From assembly GCF_003336245.1 (NCBI RefSeq), contig NZ_QPHM01000001.1, positions 2,422,113-2,486,112 of the forward strand: a DNA stretch of 64,000 bases, given 5' to 3'. Numbering within the stretch: position 1 is the stretch's first letter; each line of letters opens with the position of its first letter. Below, piece after piece: positions 54,446 to 64,000 of this stretch. The DNA is from Haloplanus salinus. Lineage in GTDB: Archaea > Halobacteriota > Halobacteria > Halobacteriales > Haloferacaceae. Made by a program: the position numbers and the translations under genes. Under the pieces are notes generated by a model. It was not told the origin of the DNA. It saw nothing but the letters and a program-made list of their open reading frames with translations, and did not search any database.

Positions 54446-54554
54446 TCGTGAGGCGAAATCGCTCCTGCCGAGCGACCGAGTCGGACCCACCGGTGAACTT
54501 TTTAGCGTTGGTAGCGCATCTGACGCAGAATGCACTGCTCGTCGGTGACCCAAG

Positions 54555-56159
54555 ATGGCTGAGAAACGAGAGGGTCACGCGTCCGACGCGACCCCCGAGC
54601 GCGTTCTCGACCGGTTAACCGACGGTATCTTCGGACTCGACACCGACTGGCGATTCACGTACGTGAACGAGACGGCATGCGCCATCATCCGTGACGCGGC
54701 CGGCGAGCCGTTCACGACCGACGAACTCCGCGGGCGGAACATCTGGGAGGTCGTCCCCGAAGCGGTCGGCACGACGTTCGAGACGCAGTACCGCGAGGCG
54801 ATGCGGACGGGGGAACAAGTCTCGTTCGACGCACGGTACGAGCCACTCGACGCCTGGCTGGAGGTCCGAGCCTACCCCTCCGAGACGGGGCTGTCCGTCT
54901 GTTTCCGCGACATCACCGAACGCCGCCGCCAGCACGACCGGATCGTGGCCCGTGAGACGATCCTCCGCGAGATATACGAGGCCATCGCCGACCGGGAGTC
55001 GTCGTTCGAGGAGCGGGTCGACGACCTCCTGCGGATCGGTCAGCGCGCCCTCGATACGTCCCACGGGACGCTCTCGCGCGTCCAGGGCGACGAGTACGTC
55101 TTCGAGGTGGTTCGATCCCCCGGCGACCTGGAGGCGGGTGACACCGTCGATCTGTCGGTGACGAACTGCGAGCGGGTCGTCCTCACCGAGGAGACGCTCG
55201 TTCTCGGGAACGTCGCCGAGGACGCCCCGGACCTCGCCGAACGGGCCGGGAACCGGGAGTTGGGGATCAACTGCTATCTCGGCACGCCGGTCGTCGTCGA
55301 CGACGAGGTGTACGGGACGTTCTGCTTCTACGACACGGACGTACGGACCGAACCGTTCTCGGACTGGGAAGTTACGCTCGTCGACCTGATGGGTCGATGG
55401 GTGAGCGTCGCACTCGAACAGGAACTGACGGAGGACCGACTCCGTCACCAAAACGACCGCCTCGAGAAGTTCGCGACGCTCGTCTCCCACGACCTGCGGA
55501 ACCCGCTCAACGTCGCCGAAGGGTGGCTCGAGATAGTGGCCGAGGAGTGTGACAGCGAAGCGATCACACGCGTCGAGAACTCCCACGAACGGATGCGGGC
55601 CATCGTCGACGACCTCCTGTTGCTTGCGCGTGCGGGCCGAGCCGTCGACGACCCCGTCCCCCTCGACGTCGCCACCGTCGCCGACGACGCCTGGTCGCAG
55701 GTCGAGACGGGGGACGCCACGCTGACGGTCGACATCGACGCCGAGATCAGCGGCGATCGAACCCGGATTCAGCGGCTGTTCGAGAATCTGTTTCGGAACA
55801 GCGTGGAGCACGGCTCCACGCGCAACCGGACGGAATCCGGTGACAGCGTGGAACACGGCTCCACGCGCAACCGGACGGAATCCGGTGACAGCGTGGAACA
55901 CGGCTCCACCGACGACGAGTCCCCACTCTCTGTCACCGTCGGCGCCCTCCCCGACGGGTTCTACGTCGCGGACGACGGTATCGGCATCCCCGAGTCCGAG
56001 CGCGAGCACATCCTCGAGTTCGGATACACCACGGCCGAGGACGGCACCGGAATCGGACTCGGCATCGTCGAGGACGTCGCGACGGCTCACGGCTGGCGGG
56101 TGACCGTCACCGGGAGCGAGGCGGGCGGTGCTCGCCTCGAGTTCACCGACGTCTTCTGA
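54555..56159 (+). CDS. PAS-GAF sensor histidine kinase with tandem repeat in the ATPase domain
   Basis: 534 residues: PAS domain (about 10-130, FGLDTDWRFTYVNETAC), GAF domain (about 140-285), phosphoacceptor LVSHDLRNPLNVAEGW (His312) and a HATPase domain with N box NLFRNSVEHG, G1 DDGIGIPESE and G2 GTGIGLGIV. Right after the N box a 15-residue unit SVEHGSTRNRTESGD is repeated 2.5 times (residues 416 to about 452). No membrane helices. Orphan kinase typical of haloarchaea, no adjacent regulator. Start ATG 54555. Confidence 0.9.
   Translation: MAEKREGHASDATPERVLDRLTDGIFGLDTDWRFTYVNETACAIIRDAAGEPFTTDELRGRNIWEVVPEAVGTTFETQYREAMRTGEQVSFDARYEPLDAWLEVRAYPSETGLSVCFRDITERRRQHDRIVARETILREIYEAIADRESSFEERVDDLLRIGQRALDTSHGTLSRVQGDEYVFEVVRSPGDLEAGDTVDLSVTNCERVVLTEETLVLGNVAEDAPDLAERAGNRELGINCYLGTPVVVDDEVYGTFCFYDTDVRTEPFSDWEVTLVDLMGRWVSVALEQELTEDRLRHQNDRLEKFATLVSHDLRNPLNVAEGWLEIVAEECDSEAITRVENSHERMRAIVDDLLLLARAGRAVDDPVPLDVATVADDAWSQVETGDATLTVDIDAEISGDRTRIQRLFENLFRNSVEHGSTRNRTESGDSVEHGSTRNRTESGDSVEHGSTDDESPLSVTVGALPDGFYVADDGIGIPESEREHILEFGYTTAEDGTGIGLGIVEDVATAHGWRVTVTGSEAGGARLEFTDVF
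55800..55909 (+). repeat. 45-bp tandem repeat (2.4 copies) inside the kinase gene
   Basis: Units at 55800-55844 and 55845-55889 differ at one base (GAG/GAA codon); a third partial unit runs to 55909. The unit is a multiple of three, so the frame is kept and the protein gains 15 residues per copy directly after its ATP-binding N box. Confidence 0.95.
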
Positions 56160-56229
56160 TCGCGCCGGGGCGACGCCGCGACGAAAAAGACGGATTTATC
56201 AATGGGCCACCCTTCGTCGAAACTGCAGC

Positions 56230-56304
56230 GCTCGGTTGGTGTAGTCCGGCCAATCATGTTGGCCTTTCGAGCCGACGACCAGGGTTCGAATCCCTGACCG
56301 AGCA
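56230..56304 (+). tRNA. tRNA-Glu (TTC)
   Basis: Cloverleaf with acceptor GCTCGGT/ACCGAGC, anticodon stem TTGGC/GCCGA around CTTTCGA (anticodon TTC), T arm CAGGGTTCGAATCCCTG, discriminator A, no CCA. Confidence 0.97.
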
Positions 56305-56536
56305 TCGCAGCGAACGAAACGCGCCGGGAAAGGGCTCGAACCGGGGAACGCGGCTTCGCCCGGTCTGGCACGTTCGTACCGTTCTTCTGACTTGTACGAC
56401 GCAATCCATGAGTTTATGATGGGAACGCACCGATGGGCGTGTGAACGGGGCCGGCGTCTCGCCCTCGGTGCCGACCGTTACGAGGGGACGGTCCGGGCGG
56501 GTGAGTCCCGCCCGTCGCACTGGTTTACGCCAACAC

Positions 56537-57115
56537 ATGCTATCTAACCACTCATCGTCTCCCGACTCGTCCCGGGGACGACTGTCGAAAGACACGATTT
56601 TCTCGATGCTGAGCAATCGGCGCCGGCGGTACGTCCTCTACTACTTCAACCGGAACCCGGGACCGGCGTCCCTGCGTGACCTCGCCGAGCGGATCGCGGC
56701 GTGGGAGAACGACGTCGAGGTGGCGAACCTGGACTACAAACAGCGCAAGCGGGTCTACACCTCGCTTCACCAGACCCACCTGCCGAAACTCGACGAGGCG
56801 GGCGTCGTCGACTACGATCGGTCGGCGGGGACGATCACGCTCGCGGACCGGGCGACCGACCTCGACGTCTACCTGAAACTCGTCGACGAACACGACATCC
56901 CGTGGTCCGACTTCTACCTCGGGCTATCGACCGTCGCGTCGCTGTTCGTCGCCGCCGCGTGGCTCGGCGTGTACCCGTTCAGCACCCTCCCCGATCTGGC
57001 GCTCGCGGGCGGGGTCCTCGGGCTGTTCACGCTCTTTGCGGGCATTCACTCCCGTCGCGCCCGCCGGACCCGCGTCGACGGCGACGGTGCGCCGACCGAG
57101 GGCCTCGACGACTAG
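56537..57115 (+). CDS. DUF7344-like winged-helix membrane protein
   Basis: From ATG 56537 192 residues: an N-terminal winged-helix-like domain (LSKDTIFSMLSNRRRRYVLY, RDLAERIAAWEN, YTSLHQTHLPKLDEAGVVDY) and two C-terminal helices (about 130-150 and 155-175). This arrangement is a common haloarchaeal family, possibly membrane-tethered regulators. An alternative GTG start at 56441 is 27 bases after a TATA-like GTTTATGAT (56410-56418), so the true protein could be 32 residues longer. Converges on spoVR with a three-base overlap. Confidence 0.75.
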   Translation: MLSNHSSSPDSSRGRLSKDTIFSMLSNRRRRYVLYYFNRNPGPASLRDLAERIAAWENDVEVANLDYKQRKRVYTSLHQTHLPKLDEAGVVDYDRSAGTITLADRATDLDVYLKLVDEHDIPWSDFYLGLSTVASLFVAAAWLGVYPFSTLPDLALAGGVLGLFTLFAGIHSRRARRTRVDGDGAPTEGLDD

Positions 57116-59118
57116 GTCAGCCAGTCGTCGGGTTTCGTGTCGTAGTCGATGTCGTTGGCGGCGATCCGCTCTTCGAGGTCGGACTCGAGGTCGTGGGTCT
57201 CGAACTGCTCCCCGTCGTACCGGATGCGTCTGCCGACCTCCGTCGGCGTCGGCTCGCGATTCCGCCGTCGGGCGATCTCCAACTCGTGTTCGTCGTACTC
57301 CTTGCCGATGGTCATGAGGTTGACCGGCCGCCCCCAGAGGTCGTAGGTGCGTTCGAGCACCCGCTTTGCCTGCTCGACGTCGAGACCGATGCCGTTGTAC
57401 TGGTGACCCAGCAAGAGCTCGTTGCGGTTGTCGAAGTTGCCGTCGTAGACGGCGACGGTCGGCTTCCCGAAGTTGGTGAACTGGAGCAGGAGCTTCTTTT
57501 TGACGTCCGCGGCGGCGTCCGAGGCAGCCCGGAAGTCGCCCGTCGCCTGCGAGAACTCGTAGGTGAAGTAGTTGTTCTCGGTCACGAACTCCTCGGAGAG
57601 GAAGGCGTCGATGAAGGTCACGTCGTTGTGACTCTCCCGGAGTTCGCGCATCCGCCGCCAGCCCGCGCCGTAGTCCACGTCGGCGACGGCGTCGGCGACC
57701 GAGTCGTACTTGGCGTCGTCGAACATGTACCGCGCCAGCCGTTCGAGCTCCGACCGTCGGATACGACGGAGGAAGCCGCGGTTCTGGGGCTTGCAGAGCG
57801 AGAAGTGCCGCTCCGCCAACCCCTCCGTGGTGAGTACCTTCCACGGGTAGCGGTCCACGTCTATCTCGCCGTCGCGCGCCGCCGTGAGCGCCTCGGCGTC
57901 GACCCGCGGATCGTCCGGATCGAGGTCGGCGAGCGTCTCGGCGGTGGCCGACGCGATGGCGGGGTCGGGCGTGAGCAGGTCGGCCACCGCATCGAAATCG
58001 ACCACGTCGTGGAAGTTCCGCCAGGTGATCCCCTCCACTCGCAGGAGCTTGTCGACCACCTCGCGGCGGTTGGTGATATTCTCGACGTACTGCCATAGCT
58101 CCATTCCCAACTTGTAGGGGTTGAGACCGGGCGAGCCGAGAACGCGGGCCATGTGGTCGGCGTAGGTGACGAACTCGTCGTCGGCGGCGAAGTTCTCGTC
58201 GCTCATCATCAGCGACTCCCAGTAGCTGGCCCACCCCTCGTTCATCACCTTCGTCATCTTCTGTCCCGCGAAGTAGTACGCCTCCGTCCGCAGGATTTCG
58301 AGTACGTCCCGCTGCCACGGCTCGAACTCCACTGCTTTCTCGGACTCCTCGTCGTACTGCCGGCCGTGTTCCATGAGGAAGGCGAGCACGTCGGCGTGGG
58401 GGTCTTCGAGTCGAGCCTCCGCGCGTTCGGCCTCGGCGAGTTCGTCCAGCCACTCCTCGTCGAAGGCGTGGCGACGCACGTCCTCCGAGACGTCGAGTTC
58501 GTCCAGTTGCTCGCGGAGGTCCGCGGGGGCGTCGCGTTCGCGGCGCTCGCCCGCGCGGGCGAACGCGCGGTGCTGGTCGATGGTATCCTCTAGACAGAGG
58601 ACGGCGTCGATGAACCGTTCCACGTCCTCGCGGTCGATGTCGGGGTCCTCGACGTACCCCTTGATCGTCTCGGCGTGGCGTTCGAGCATGGCCGCGGCGT
58701 CCAGATCGGCGCTGTCGTCGCCCTGCCCGTCGCCGAAGAGACCGAACCACTCGTTGTTGGCGAAGAAGTCCGCGTGCGCCTCGACGTGGGTGATGACGGC
58801 CTTCTGGTCGGCCAGCGAGTTGGATTCCTGCAGGAACGCGTGGGACGGGTTGTCGTTGTTGACGATTTCGAACGCCTTGCCCATGCCGAACTGGTCCTGC
58901 TTCTGCTGGCGGTCGTAGGCCATTCCCCACCGCCAGTGTGGGTAGCGTCGCTGGAACCCGCCGTAGGCGATGAGCTCGTTCATCTCGTCGTGGTCGACGA
59001 TCCAGTAGTTGACCGGGTAGGGGTCGAGCCCTAGTTTCCTCGCCAGCGCCGCCGCCTCCTCGACCGGTTCGGTGAGGCGCGTCGCTTCCTTCCGTGCGTC
59101 GATTCGATCGTCTCTCAT
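57112..59118 (-). CDS. spoVR: SpoVR family protein
   Basis: 668 residues. Landmarks: [75 protein letters not shown] and [14 protein letters not shown]. SpoVR (YcgB in E. coli) is a stress-induced protein of unknown biochemistry, conserved next to PrkA and DUF444. Start overlaps the DUF444 gene by four bases. Last gene of the cluster. Confidence 0.95.
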   Translation of the reverse strand: MRDDRIDARKEATRLTEPVEEAAALARKLGLDPYPVNYWIVDHDEMNELIAYGGFQRRYPHWRWGMAYDRQQKQDQFGMGKAFEIVNNDNPSHAFLQESNSLADQKAVITHVEAHADFFANNEWFGLFGDGQGDDSADLDAAAMLERHAETIKGYVEDPDIDREDVERFIDAVLCLEDTIDQHRAFARAGERRERDAPADLREQLDELDVSEDVRRHAFDEEWLDELAEAERAEARLEDPHADVLAFLMEHGRQYDEESEKAVEFEPWQRDVLEILRTEAYYFAGQKMTKVMNEGWASYWESLMMSDENFAADDEFVTYADHMARVLGSPGLNPYKLGMELWQYVENITNRREVVDKLLRVEGITWRNFHDVVDFDAVADLLTPDPAIASATAETLADLDPDDPRVDAEALTAARDGEIDVDRYPWKVLTTEGLAERHFSLCKPQNRGFLRRIRRSELERLARYMFDDAKYDSVADAVADVDYGAGWRRMRELRESHNDVTFIDAFLSEEFVTENNYFTYEFSQATGDFRAASDAAADVKKKLLLQFTNFGKPTVAVYDGNFDNRNELLLGHQYNGIGLDVEQAKRVLERTYDLWGRPVNLMTIGKEYDEHELEIARRRNREPTPTEVGRRIRYDGEQFETHDLESDLEERIAANDIDYDTKPDDWLT

Positions 59119-60440
59119 GATTCGTCCTCCGTACTCAGGATGTCGTAGATGGCGTCGGTCACGTCCGCGGGGTCGGAGACGTAGGCGACGACCACGCCGT
59201 CCCCCTCGTCGAACGCGCGTTCCACTTCCTCGGCGTGGGTGGCGTTGATCGCCGTCCCACCCGGCTGTGTCTCCACGTAGGCGTGGAGGTTCGCCGGAAT
59301 CTCCTGCATCAGCGGCACCACGTTCTCCCGGGTGTCGTTGCTGGAGTTCTCCGAGTCGCCCGCGGCGAAGACGTAGCGGTTCCACTCGTTCCACGGGTAC
59401 CGCTCCTCTAAGATCTCCGCGGCGAGTTCGTACGCCGAGGAGATGCGAGTCCCACCGCCCGACCGGATACCGAAGAAGTCCCCGCGTTCCACCTCCCACG
59501 CCTCGGCGTCGTGGGCGATGTAGACGAACTCCGCGCGGTCGTACTTGCCGGTGAGATACCAGTCCAGCGGAGTGAACGTCCGCTCGACGAGTTCGCGCTT
59601 CTGCTCCCGCATACTGCCGGAGACGTCGCGGATGTTCACGACGACGACGTTTTTCTCCGTCTCCTCGATCACTTCCGGATGGCGGTAGCGCTCGTCCTCC
59701 CGACGGAAGGGCACCTCGCGGAGGCCCTCGCGCCGGATGCGTTCGAGCGTCGTCGTCCGCTCGACGTTCTCTGCCATCTCCTCGAAGCTCGCCCACCGGC
59801 CGCGCTCGTCCTCCGGGATGGTGTCCCACTGGTCCTCGACCCACGCCCGCGAGACGAGGACGTTCTCCCCGCGACACCAGCGGAACACGTCGCCCGGCGT
59901 CGCGCCGGCAACGCGCATCGCCTCGCGGACGAACTCCTCGTCGAAGTCCATCGCCAGCTTGCGCTTGAGACCCTGCTTGAACAGGCGCTCGAAGTCGAGC
60001 GTGCTGTTCGGGCCGGCGCGGGTGAGTTCGGTGAAGTCACCCTCCACCTCCTCGACGACTTCCTTCCCCTTCGGCTCCAGATCCAGCCCGAGTTCCTCGT
60101 CGAGTTCCTCCGCGAACTCCTCGGGATCCATTTCGTAGTACTCGTGTTCGCCGGCCTCGTCGCCGGGGTCGCCGTCCTCACCCTCCTCGTCGCCGTCGTC
60201 CCCGGGCTGGGGCTGGCCGACCGGCTGTCCGACGTCGGGCGTGCCGCCCTGCCCCTGCCCGACGCCGCCGCGGTCGCGCGGGTCGTAGGCGAACTCCGGC
60301 AGATCGACCACCTTGATCGGCACCTTGATGCTGTCCGGATCGCTCCCGCCCAGGTCGCCGTAGCGGATGAACTCCTGCAGGTCCTCGCGGCGTCGTTCAC
60401 CAACCTCACGGAAGCGATCGAGATCCTCCCTCAGTCCCAT
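59115..60440 (-). CDS. DUF444 (YeaH/YhbH) von Willebrand factor A-type protein
   Basis: 441 residues: N-terminal helical [20 protein letters not shown], an acidic Gly/Pro-rich linker (60-105), and a VWA-like domain with MIDAS motif DVSGSM (272-277) and [10 protein letters not shown]. In bacteria this protein (YeaH) works with PrkA-type kinases in stress response; mechanism unknown. Overlaps the second PrkA-like gene by 10 bases and spoVR by four. Confidence 0.93.
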   Translation of the reverse strand: MGLREDLDRFREVGERRREDLQEFIRYGDLGGSDPDSIKVPIKVVDLPEFAYDPRDRGGVGQGQGGTPDVGQPVGQPQPGDDGDEEGEDGDPGDEAGEHEYYEMDPEEFAEELDEELGLDLEPKGKEVVEEVEGDFTELTRAGPNSTLDFERLFKQGLKRKLAMDFDEEFVREAMRVAGATPGDVFRWCRGENVLVSRAWVEDQWDTIPEDERGRWASFEEMAENVERTTTLERIRREGLREVPFRREDERYRHPEVIEETEKNVVVVNIRDVSGSMREQKRELVERTFTPLDWYLTGKYDRAEFVYIAHDAEAWEVERGDFFGIRSGGGTRISSAYELAAEILEERYPWNEWNRYVFAAGDSENSSNDTRENVVPLMQEIPANLHAYVETQPGGTAINATHAEEVERAFDEGDGVVVAYVSDPADVTDAIYDILSTEDES

Positions 60441-62683
60441 CGGTAGCTCACCTCCCGCATCACCTTGCGGCTGGTCAGCTCGGCCGAAGCTGGGGTGTAG
60501 CCCTGCGTCTGCAGGTGCTCGATCGTTCGCTCCTTACACCGCTCGGTCTCCGTATCGGCGGGCGGATCCGTCCACTGCGTCGGATCGAACTCCTCGAACA
60601 GCCGTTGCACGTCGTTCCAGTCGTGGGCGTCGAGGACGGCACGAATCACGGGAATCTCGCTCACGTCGACGTTCTCGATGGCGAAATCCTCGTCGCGGTT
60701 CTCCCACGCGTAGCGGTTGATGGCCGTGATAACCTTCTCGTGGCGGAACTCCTCGACTCGGTCGACCGGCGCCGCCCCGTCGTAGGCGCCCTCGCCGAAC
60801 CGACCGAGATGCGCCGTCTCGAACACCTTCATCAGCAGGGGGTCGGGGTCGACGGGACCGCGGTCGGTGTCGACCTGCTCGTCGTTCGCCCACGCGAAGA
60901 CGTGCTCGACGTACTCCGAGACCGTCGCCTCGTCGACGCCCTTTTGTGCCAACAGCGCGTCGAGCACGTCCGCCTCCTGCCGGTCGTAGACGTGGCTCTT
61001 GACGACCGCGAGGCGGTTTTCGTACTCCGCGGCCTCGGCCCGCGAGAAGACCGGGGCGTCCGACAGTCCCTCCGCCATCGCGTCGAGCACGTCGTCGGGC
61101 ATGACGACCCGTTCGACGGGCAGGTCGGGATGCTGGCGGTCGGCGTCGGACTGGAGCAGATCGGCGATCACGTCCCGCGTGTAGGTGACTGGAACCCCGT
61201 GGCTCCCGTCGTCGCCGTCGAACTCGAACTCGTCGGCCTCGATCCGTTCGTCGCCCTCCTGCAGGTAGCCCTGATCGAACAGCAGCGCCTTGTCGACGAG
61301 CCCACGGCTGCCGGGCGTGTCTTCCCCGTCGAGACGGGTGACGACGCTGTAGAGCGCCGCCGCCTCGACGGTGTGGGGCGCGAGTTCGCGCTCGACGACG
61401 CCACCGCGACCGTCGCGCATCGATAGCGCCAGCCCCTCGCGCACCCGCGCTTCGAGGTCGGCGTACCCCTCGGCCTCCCAGACGGCCGTCTCGGTCGTCA
61501 GTTCGCGGCGGATCAGCTCCGACTCCAGCGAGAGGTTGGTCAGGTAGCCGAACTCGTGTTTGTCGAGGCGCCGTTTGAGCGCCTTCAGTGGGTCCCGCCC
61601 GTTGCGGTCCGCGTACTGGTCGAGTTCCACGTCGAGGTCGGGGTTCGAGATGATCAGAAGCTGTGTATCGATGTCCATCCCGATTCCCTTGTCCAGCTTG
61701 ACGCGCCCTTCGTCGGGCACGTTCAGGAGTTTGCGAAGCAGGTCGGCGTGCTGGGAGGCGTCCTCGACGATGGTCAACAGGCCGTTGCCCTGCGAGAGCA
61801 CGCCGTCGTAGGAGAACGCCTGCGGGTTCTTTCGCCCCCGCGAGTCGAGTTCCCGGAGCATCCCCGGCATCCACGACCCGACCAGTCGCTCCTTGGGCGA
61901 GCCGTCGTCCTCCGAGTGGAGGACGCCGATCCCCCGGCCCACGTCGACGACGTAGTTTTTCACCCGGAGGTGGCGCGGATCGGTGATCGAGGAGAACAGG
62001 TTGGTCCCCCCGTTTCGGCGGTAGCGTTCCTCGAGCACGTCGTACGCCTCGCGGCAGAAGGGATCGAGGTCGGCGTCGACGCGAATCGGGACGTGGCCGT
62101 CCTCGTTGAGGTCCGCGAGGATCGTCGACCGGACGCCCTCGGGGAACACGGAGAGCGGGTGGGACTGGACGGGGCTCTCGTACCAGTCGTCCTCGCGGTC
62201 GATCTCGTCGCCGTAGCTCAACCCCCGGTCCTCCGTCGCGCTGGCGACGTTCCACTCCACCGTGTAGCGTCGCCCCGGGTCGGTCTTCGAATACTCCCGG
62301 AGTCCGTTGATCAGACACCGTTTGAGCTCCGACTTGCCGGTCGCCGTCGGGCCGTCGAACCAGATGATCTTCTCGCGTTTCCCCCGGTCCGCGGCGATGG
62401 TCCGTAGGTCGTCGACGAAGCCGTTCAACACCGCCGTGTTACCGAGGATGGCGTGTTCGCCGTCGTTGGCGGGGTCGTCGAAGAAGCGGTAGCGCTCGCG
62501 CTCTTCCCCCTCCTCGATCACCGTCCGCGTCCCCATCGACTCGATGGCTTCGAGCAGGTACTTCGGGGCGTGGGAGGCGACGGAGGGCCGGGAGAGCGCC
62601 CGCTCGACGTACGCTTCGAGGCTCATCGGCTCCTCGTACGCGCCGGAGAGCTCCTCGTCGCCGGCGCGGATGTAGTCCGTCAT
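60431..62683 (-). CDS. PrkA-like AAA/serine protein kinase, second copy
   Basis: 750 residues from ATG 62683. An AAA-type ATPase core with Walker [13 protein letters not shown] (111-118) and [11 protein letters not shown], then a C-terminal PrkA-type region ([20 protein letters not shown]). PrkA is an ATP-dependent serine kinase or AAA protease-like stress protein. It overlaps the upstream PrkA gene by four bases, showing two paralogues in tandem. It is more divergent from bacterial PrkA than its neighbour. Confidence 0.9.
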   Translation of the reverse strand: MTDYIRAGDEELSGAYEEPMSLEAYVERALSRPSVASHAPKYLLEAIESMGTRTVIEEGEERERYRFFDDPANDGEHAILGNTAVLNGFVDDLRTIAADRGKREKIIWFDGPTATGKSELKRCLINGLREYSKTDPGRRYTVEWNVASATEDRGLSYGDEIDREDDWYESPVQSHPLSVFPEGVRSTILADLNEDGHVPIRVDADLDPFCREAYDVLEERYRRNGGTNLFSSITDPRHLRVKNYVVDVGRGIGVLHSEDDGSPKERLVGSWMPGMLRELDSRGRKNPQAFSYDGVLSQGNGLLTIVEDASQHADLLRKLLNVPDEGRVKLDKGIGMDIDTQLLIISNPDLDVELDQYADRNGRDPLKALKRRLDKHEFGYLTNLSLESELIRRELTTETAVWEAEGYADLEARVREGLALSMRDGRGGVVERELAPHTVEAAALYSVVTRLDGEDTPGSRGLVDKALLFDQGYLQEGDERIEADEFEFDGDDGSHGVPVTYTRDVIADLLQSDADRQHPDLPVERVVMPDDVLDAMAEGLSDAPVFSRAEAAEYENRLAVVKSHVYDRQEADVLDALLAQKGVDEATVSEYVEHVFAWANDEQVDTDRGPVDPDPLLMKVFETAHLGRFGEGAYDGAAPVDRVEEFRHEKVITAINRYAWENRDEDFAIENVDVSEIPVIRAVLDAHDWNDVQRLFEEFDPTQWTDPPADTETERCKERTIEHLQTQGYTPASAELTSRKVMREVSYRWD

Positions 62684-64000
62684 CCTTCCAGCTCGCTCTT
62701 GGCGACCTCCGCGCCGGCGAACTCGAGCACTTCCTGGGCGCCCTCGCGGGAGTACCCCTGTTCGATCAGCGCGTCGACCCACGCGCTCCGCTCGTCGTCG
62801 TCGAGTTCGTTCGCCGACACCAGCGCGGAGAAGTTGATGTTGTGTTTCTTGTCCTCCCAGAGTTTCCGCTCCAGTGCCCGGCGCAGGCGGTCGTTGTCCT
62901 GCGGATCGAACCCCTCGCCCTCGCGGGCGCGCCGGCTGACCCAGTTCGACACCTCCTGTCGGAAGTCGTCCTTCCGGTCGCTCGGAATCTCCAACTTCTC
63001 CTCGACGGAGCGCAGGAACGTCTCGTCCGGTTCCTGCTCCCGGCCGGTGAGTTCGTCCGTCACCGTCGCGTCGTCGATGTACGCCATCACGTGGTCCATG
63101 TACTTCTCGCCCTGTCGCTGGATCTCGTCCACGTCGTAAGCCAACGCGTGGCGCACGTCCTCGATGGCGCGCTCCTTGTACTCCTCGCGCACGAGTTCGA
63201 GGTAACGGTGGTAGCGGTCGACGTTCTCCTCGGGGATCGACCCGTGGTTCTCGAGGTTGCGCTCGAAGTGGGTGAACACCGAGAGCGGGGAGAGATACCC
63301 CCGGTCGCGGTGGGTGGCGTCCATGATCGCCTCGGCGATTTCGTCGCCGATGAACCGGGCGGAGACGCCATCCATCCCTTCCGCGATGTCGGCGGTTCGC
63401 TCGCCCTCCTCGCGCAACTTCTTCACGTCCACGTCGTCGGTCTCGTCGATCTCGCCGTTGTAGGCCTTGGCCTTCTGGACGAGCGTGACGTTCTCCCCGT
63501 TCGGCTCCGTGATGCGGGTCAGCACGCCGAACAGCCCCGCCATCTCCATCGCGTGGGGTTCGATGTGCATGTCCGGCACGTCGGCGTTACGGAGCATCTT
63601 CCGGTAGATTTCGGCCTCCTCCGAGTATTCGAGGACGTACGGGAAGTCGATCCGCTTGGTGCGGTCGTTGAACGCCTCCATCTTCTCGTCGCCCTTCTTG
63701 TCCCGGTACTCGGGCATGTTGGTGCGGCCGACGATCACCTGATCGATGTCGATCCGGGGGTTGTTCTTCGGCTTGATCGTCTGTTCCTGCGAGGCGTGCA
63801 GGAAGTCGTAGAGGAACTCCCGCTGAAGTTTCAGGAGTTCCTCCCCGCTGAATAGCCCGCGGTTGGCGTTACAGAAGGCACCGGAGTAGTCGAACGCGCG
63901 CGGGTCCGACTCGCCGTAGATGGCGATTTTCGAGTAGTTGACGTCGCCCGTCAACTCCGTCTCGTCCTGATTTTTCTTGTCTTTCGGCTCGAAGGTCTCG
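62680..64000 (-). CDS. prkA: PrkA serine protein kinase, first copy (5' end outside window)
   Basis: About 440 residues of the C-terminal part are visible; the frame is open to base 64000 (ETFEPKDKKNQDE at the edge), so the start and Walker A lie beyond the window. Visible segments: YGESDPRAFDYSGAFCNANR, IDQVIVGRTNMPEYRDKKGD, IEPHAMEMAGLFGVLTRI and YLSPLSVFTHFERNL, characteristic of PrkA. First gene seen of the prkA-prkA2-DUF444-spoVR operon. The C-terminal end (SALVSANELDDDERSAWVDA) includes the kinase-like region. Confidence 0.93.
   Translation of the reverse strand, partial: ETFEPKDKKNQDETELTGDVNYSKIAIYGESDPRAFDYSGAFCNANRGLFSGEELLKLQREFLYDFLHASQEQTIKPKNNPRIDIDQVIVGRTNMPEYRDKKGDEKMEAFNDRTKRIDFPYVLEYSEEAEIYRKMLRNADVPDMHIEPHAMEMAGLFGVLTRITEPNGENVTLVQKAKAYNGEIDETDDVDVKKLREEGERTADIAEGMDGVSARFIGDEIAEAIMDATHRDRGYLSPLSVFTHFERNLENHGSIPEENVDRYHRYLELVREEYKERAIEDVRHALAYDVDEIQRQGEKYMDHVMAYIDDATVTDELTGREQEPDETFLRSVEEKLEIPSDRKDDFRQEVSNWVSRRAREGEGFDPQDNDRLRRALERKLWEDKKHNINFSALVSANELDDDERSAWVDALIEQGYSREGAQEVLEFAGAEVAKSELEG

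Noticed and set aside
1-64000. CRISPR array, insertion sequence or prophage
   Set aside because: No regularly spaced repeats, no transposase or integrase frame, and no phage structural genes were seen; the intein endonuclease is the only mobile gene.

Overview
The window is a gene-dense, GC-rich (roughly two-thirds GC) chromosomal segment of a haloarchaeon (class Halobacteria). The evidence is the strongly acidic proteins, the archaeal S10/spc-type ribosomal operon ending in secY and carrying an RNase P protein gene, RadB, a CDC48-type AAA ATPase, bacterioruberin genes, and TATA-type promoters often 25-30 bases before the start codon. I cannot name a genus with confidence. It reads as core chromosome rather than a genomic island; the accessory signals are an intein, two damaged genes, tandem repeats and a duplicated tRNA end.

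Layout. 1-5.4 kb: end of an unknown gene, a MATE exporter, a PAC2-family protein, CorA with a tiny membrane partner, purM, an HTH-CBS regulator with a palindrome before its start, and a small zinc-finger protein. 5.5-9.5 kb: a membrane histidine kinase and a CDC48-type ATPase. 9.7-14.3 kb: larC, a ridA remnant with an internal deletion, an RNase H-fold/RuvX-like protein divergent from radB, a four-CBS protein with a hibernation-factor-like tail, and tRNA-Val. 14.4-18.5 kb: overlapping trpDFEG. 19-23.2 kb: adenosylcobalamin-type ribonucleotide reductase split by a 372-residue intein at its catalytic cysteine. 23.5-27.8 kb: crtB convergent with the crtD-lyeJ-cruF bacterioruberin operon. 27.8-39.6 kb: mixed metabolic, membrane and stress genes, including a frameshifted SLC13-type transporter, an alpha/beta hydrolase lacking its nucleophile serine, and a PAS kinase with an altered ATP-binding motif.

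39.8-54.0 kb is one minus-strand operon of 25 genes: a SPOUT methyltransferase, L3-L4-L23-L2-S19-L22-S3-L29-Rnp1-S17-L14-L24-S4e-L5-S14-S8-L6-L32e-L19e-L18-S5-L30-L15 and secY. Genes overlap by a few bases or are separated by a few, so translation is probably coupled. 54.2-57.1 kb holds tRNA-Gly with a duplicated 3' end, a PAS-GAF kinase with 15-residue tandem repeats, tRNA-Glu and a small membrane regulator. 57.1-64 kb is a minus-strand stress operon: a PrkA-type kinase (running off the window), a second PrkA-like protein, a DUF444 von Willebrand protein and SpoVR.

Nothing in the window is an obvious unknown multi-gene system. The best leads are the RuvX-like protein beside radB, the CBS/hibernation-tail protein, the leader before the reductase gene, and the apparent gene decay events.
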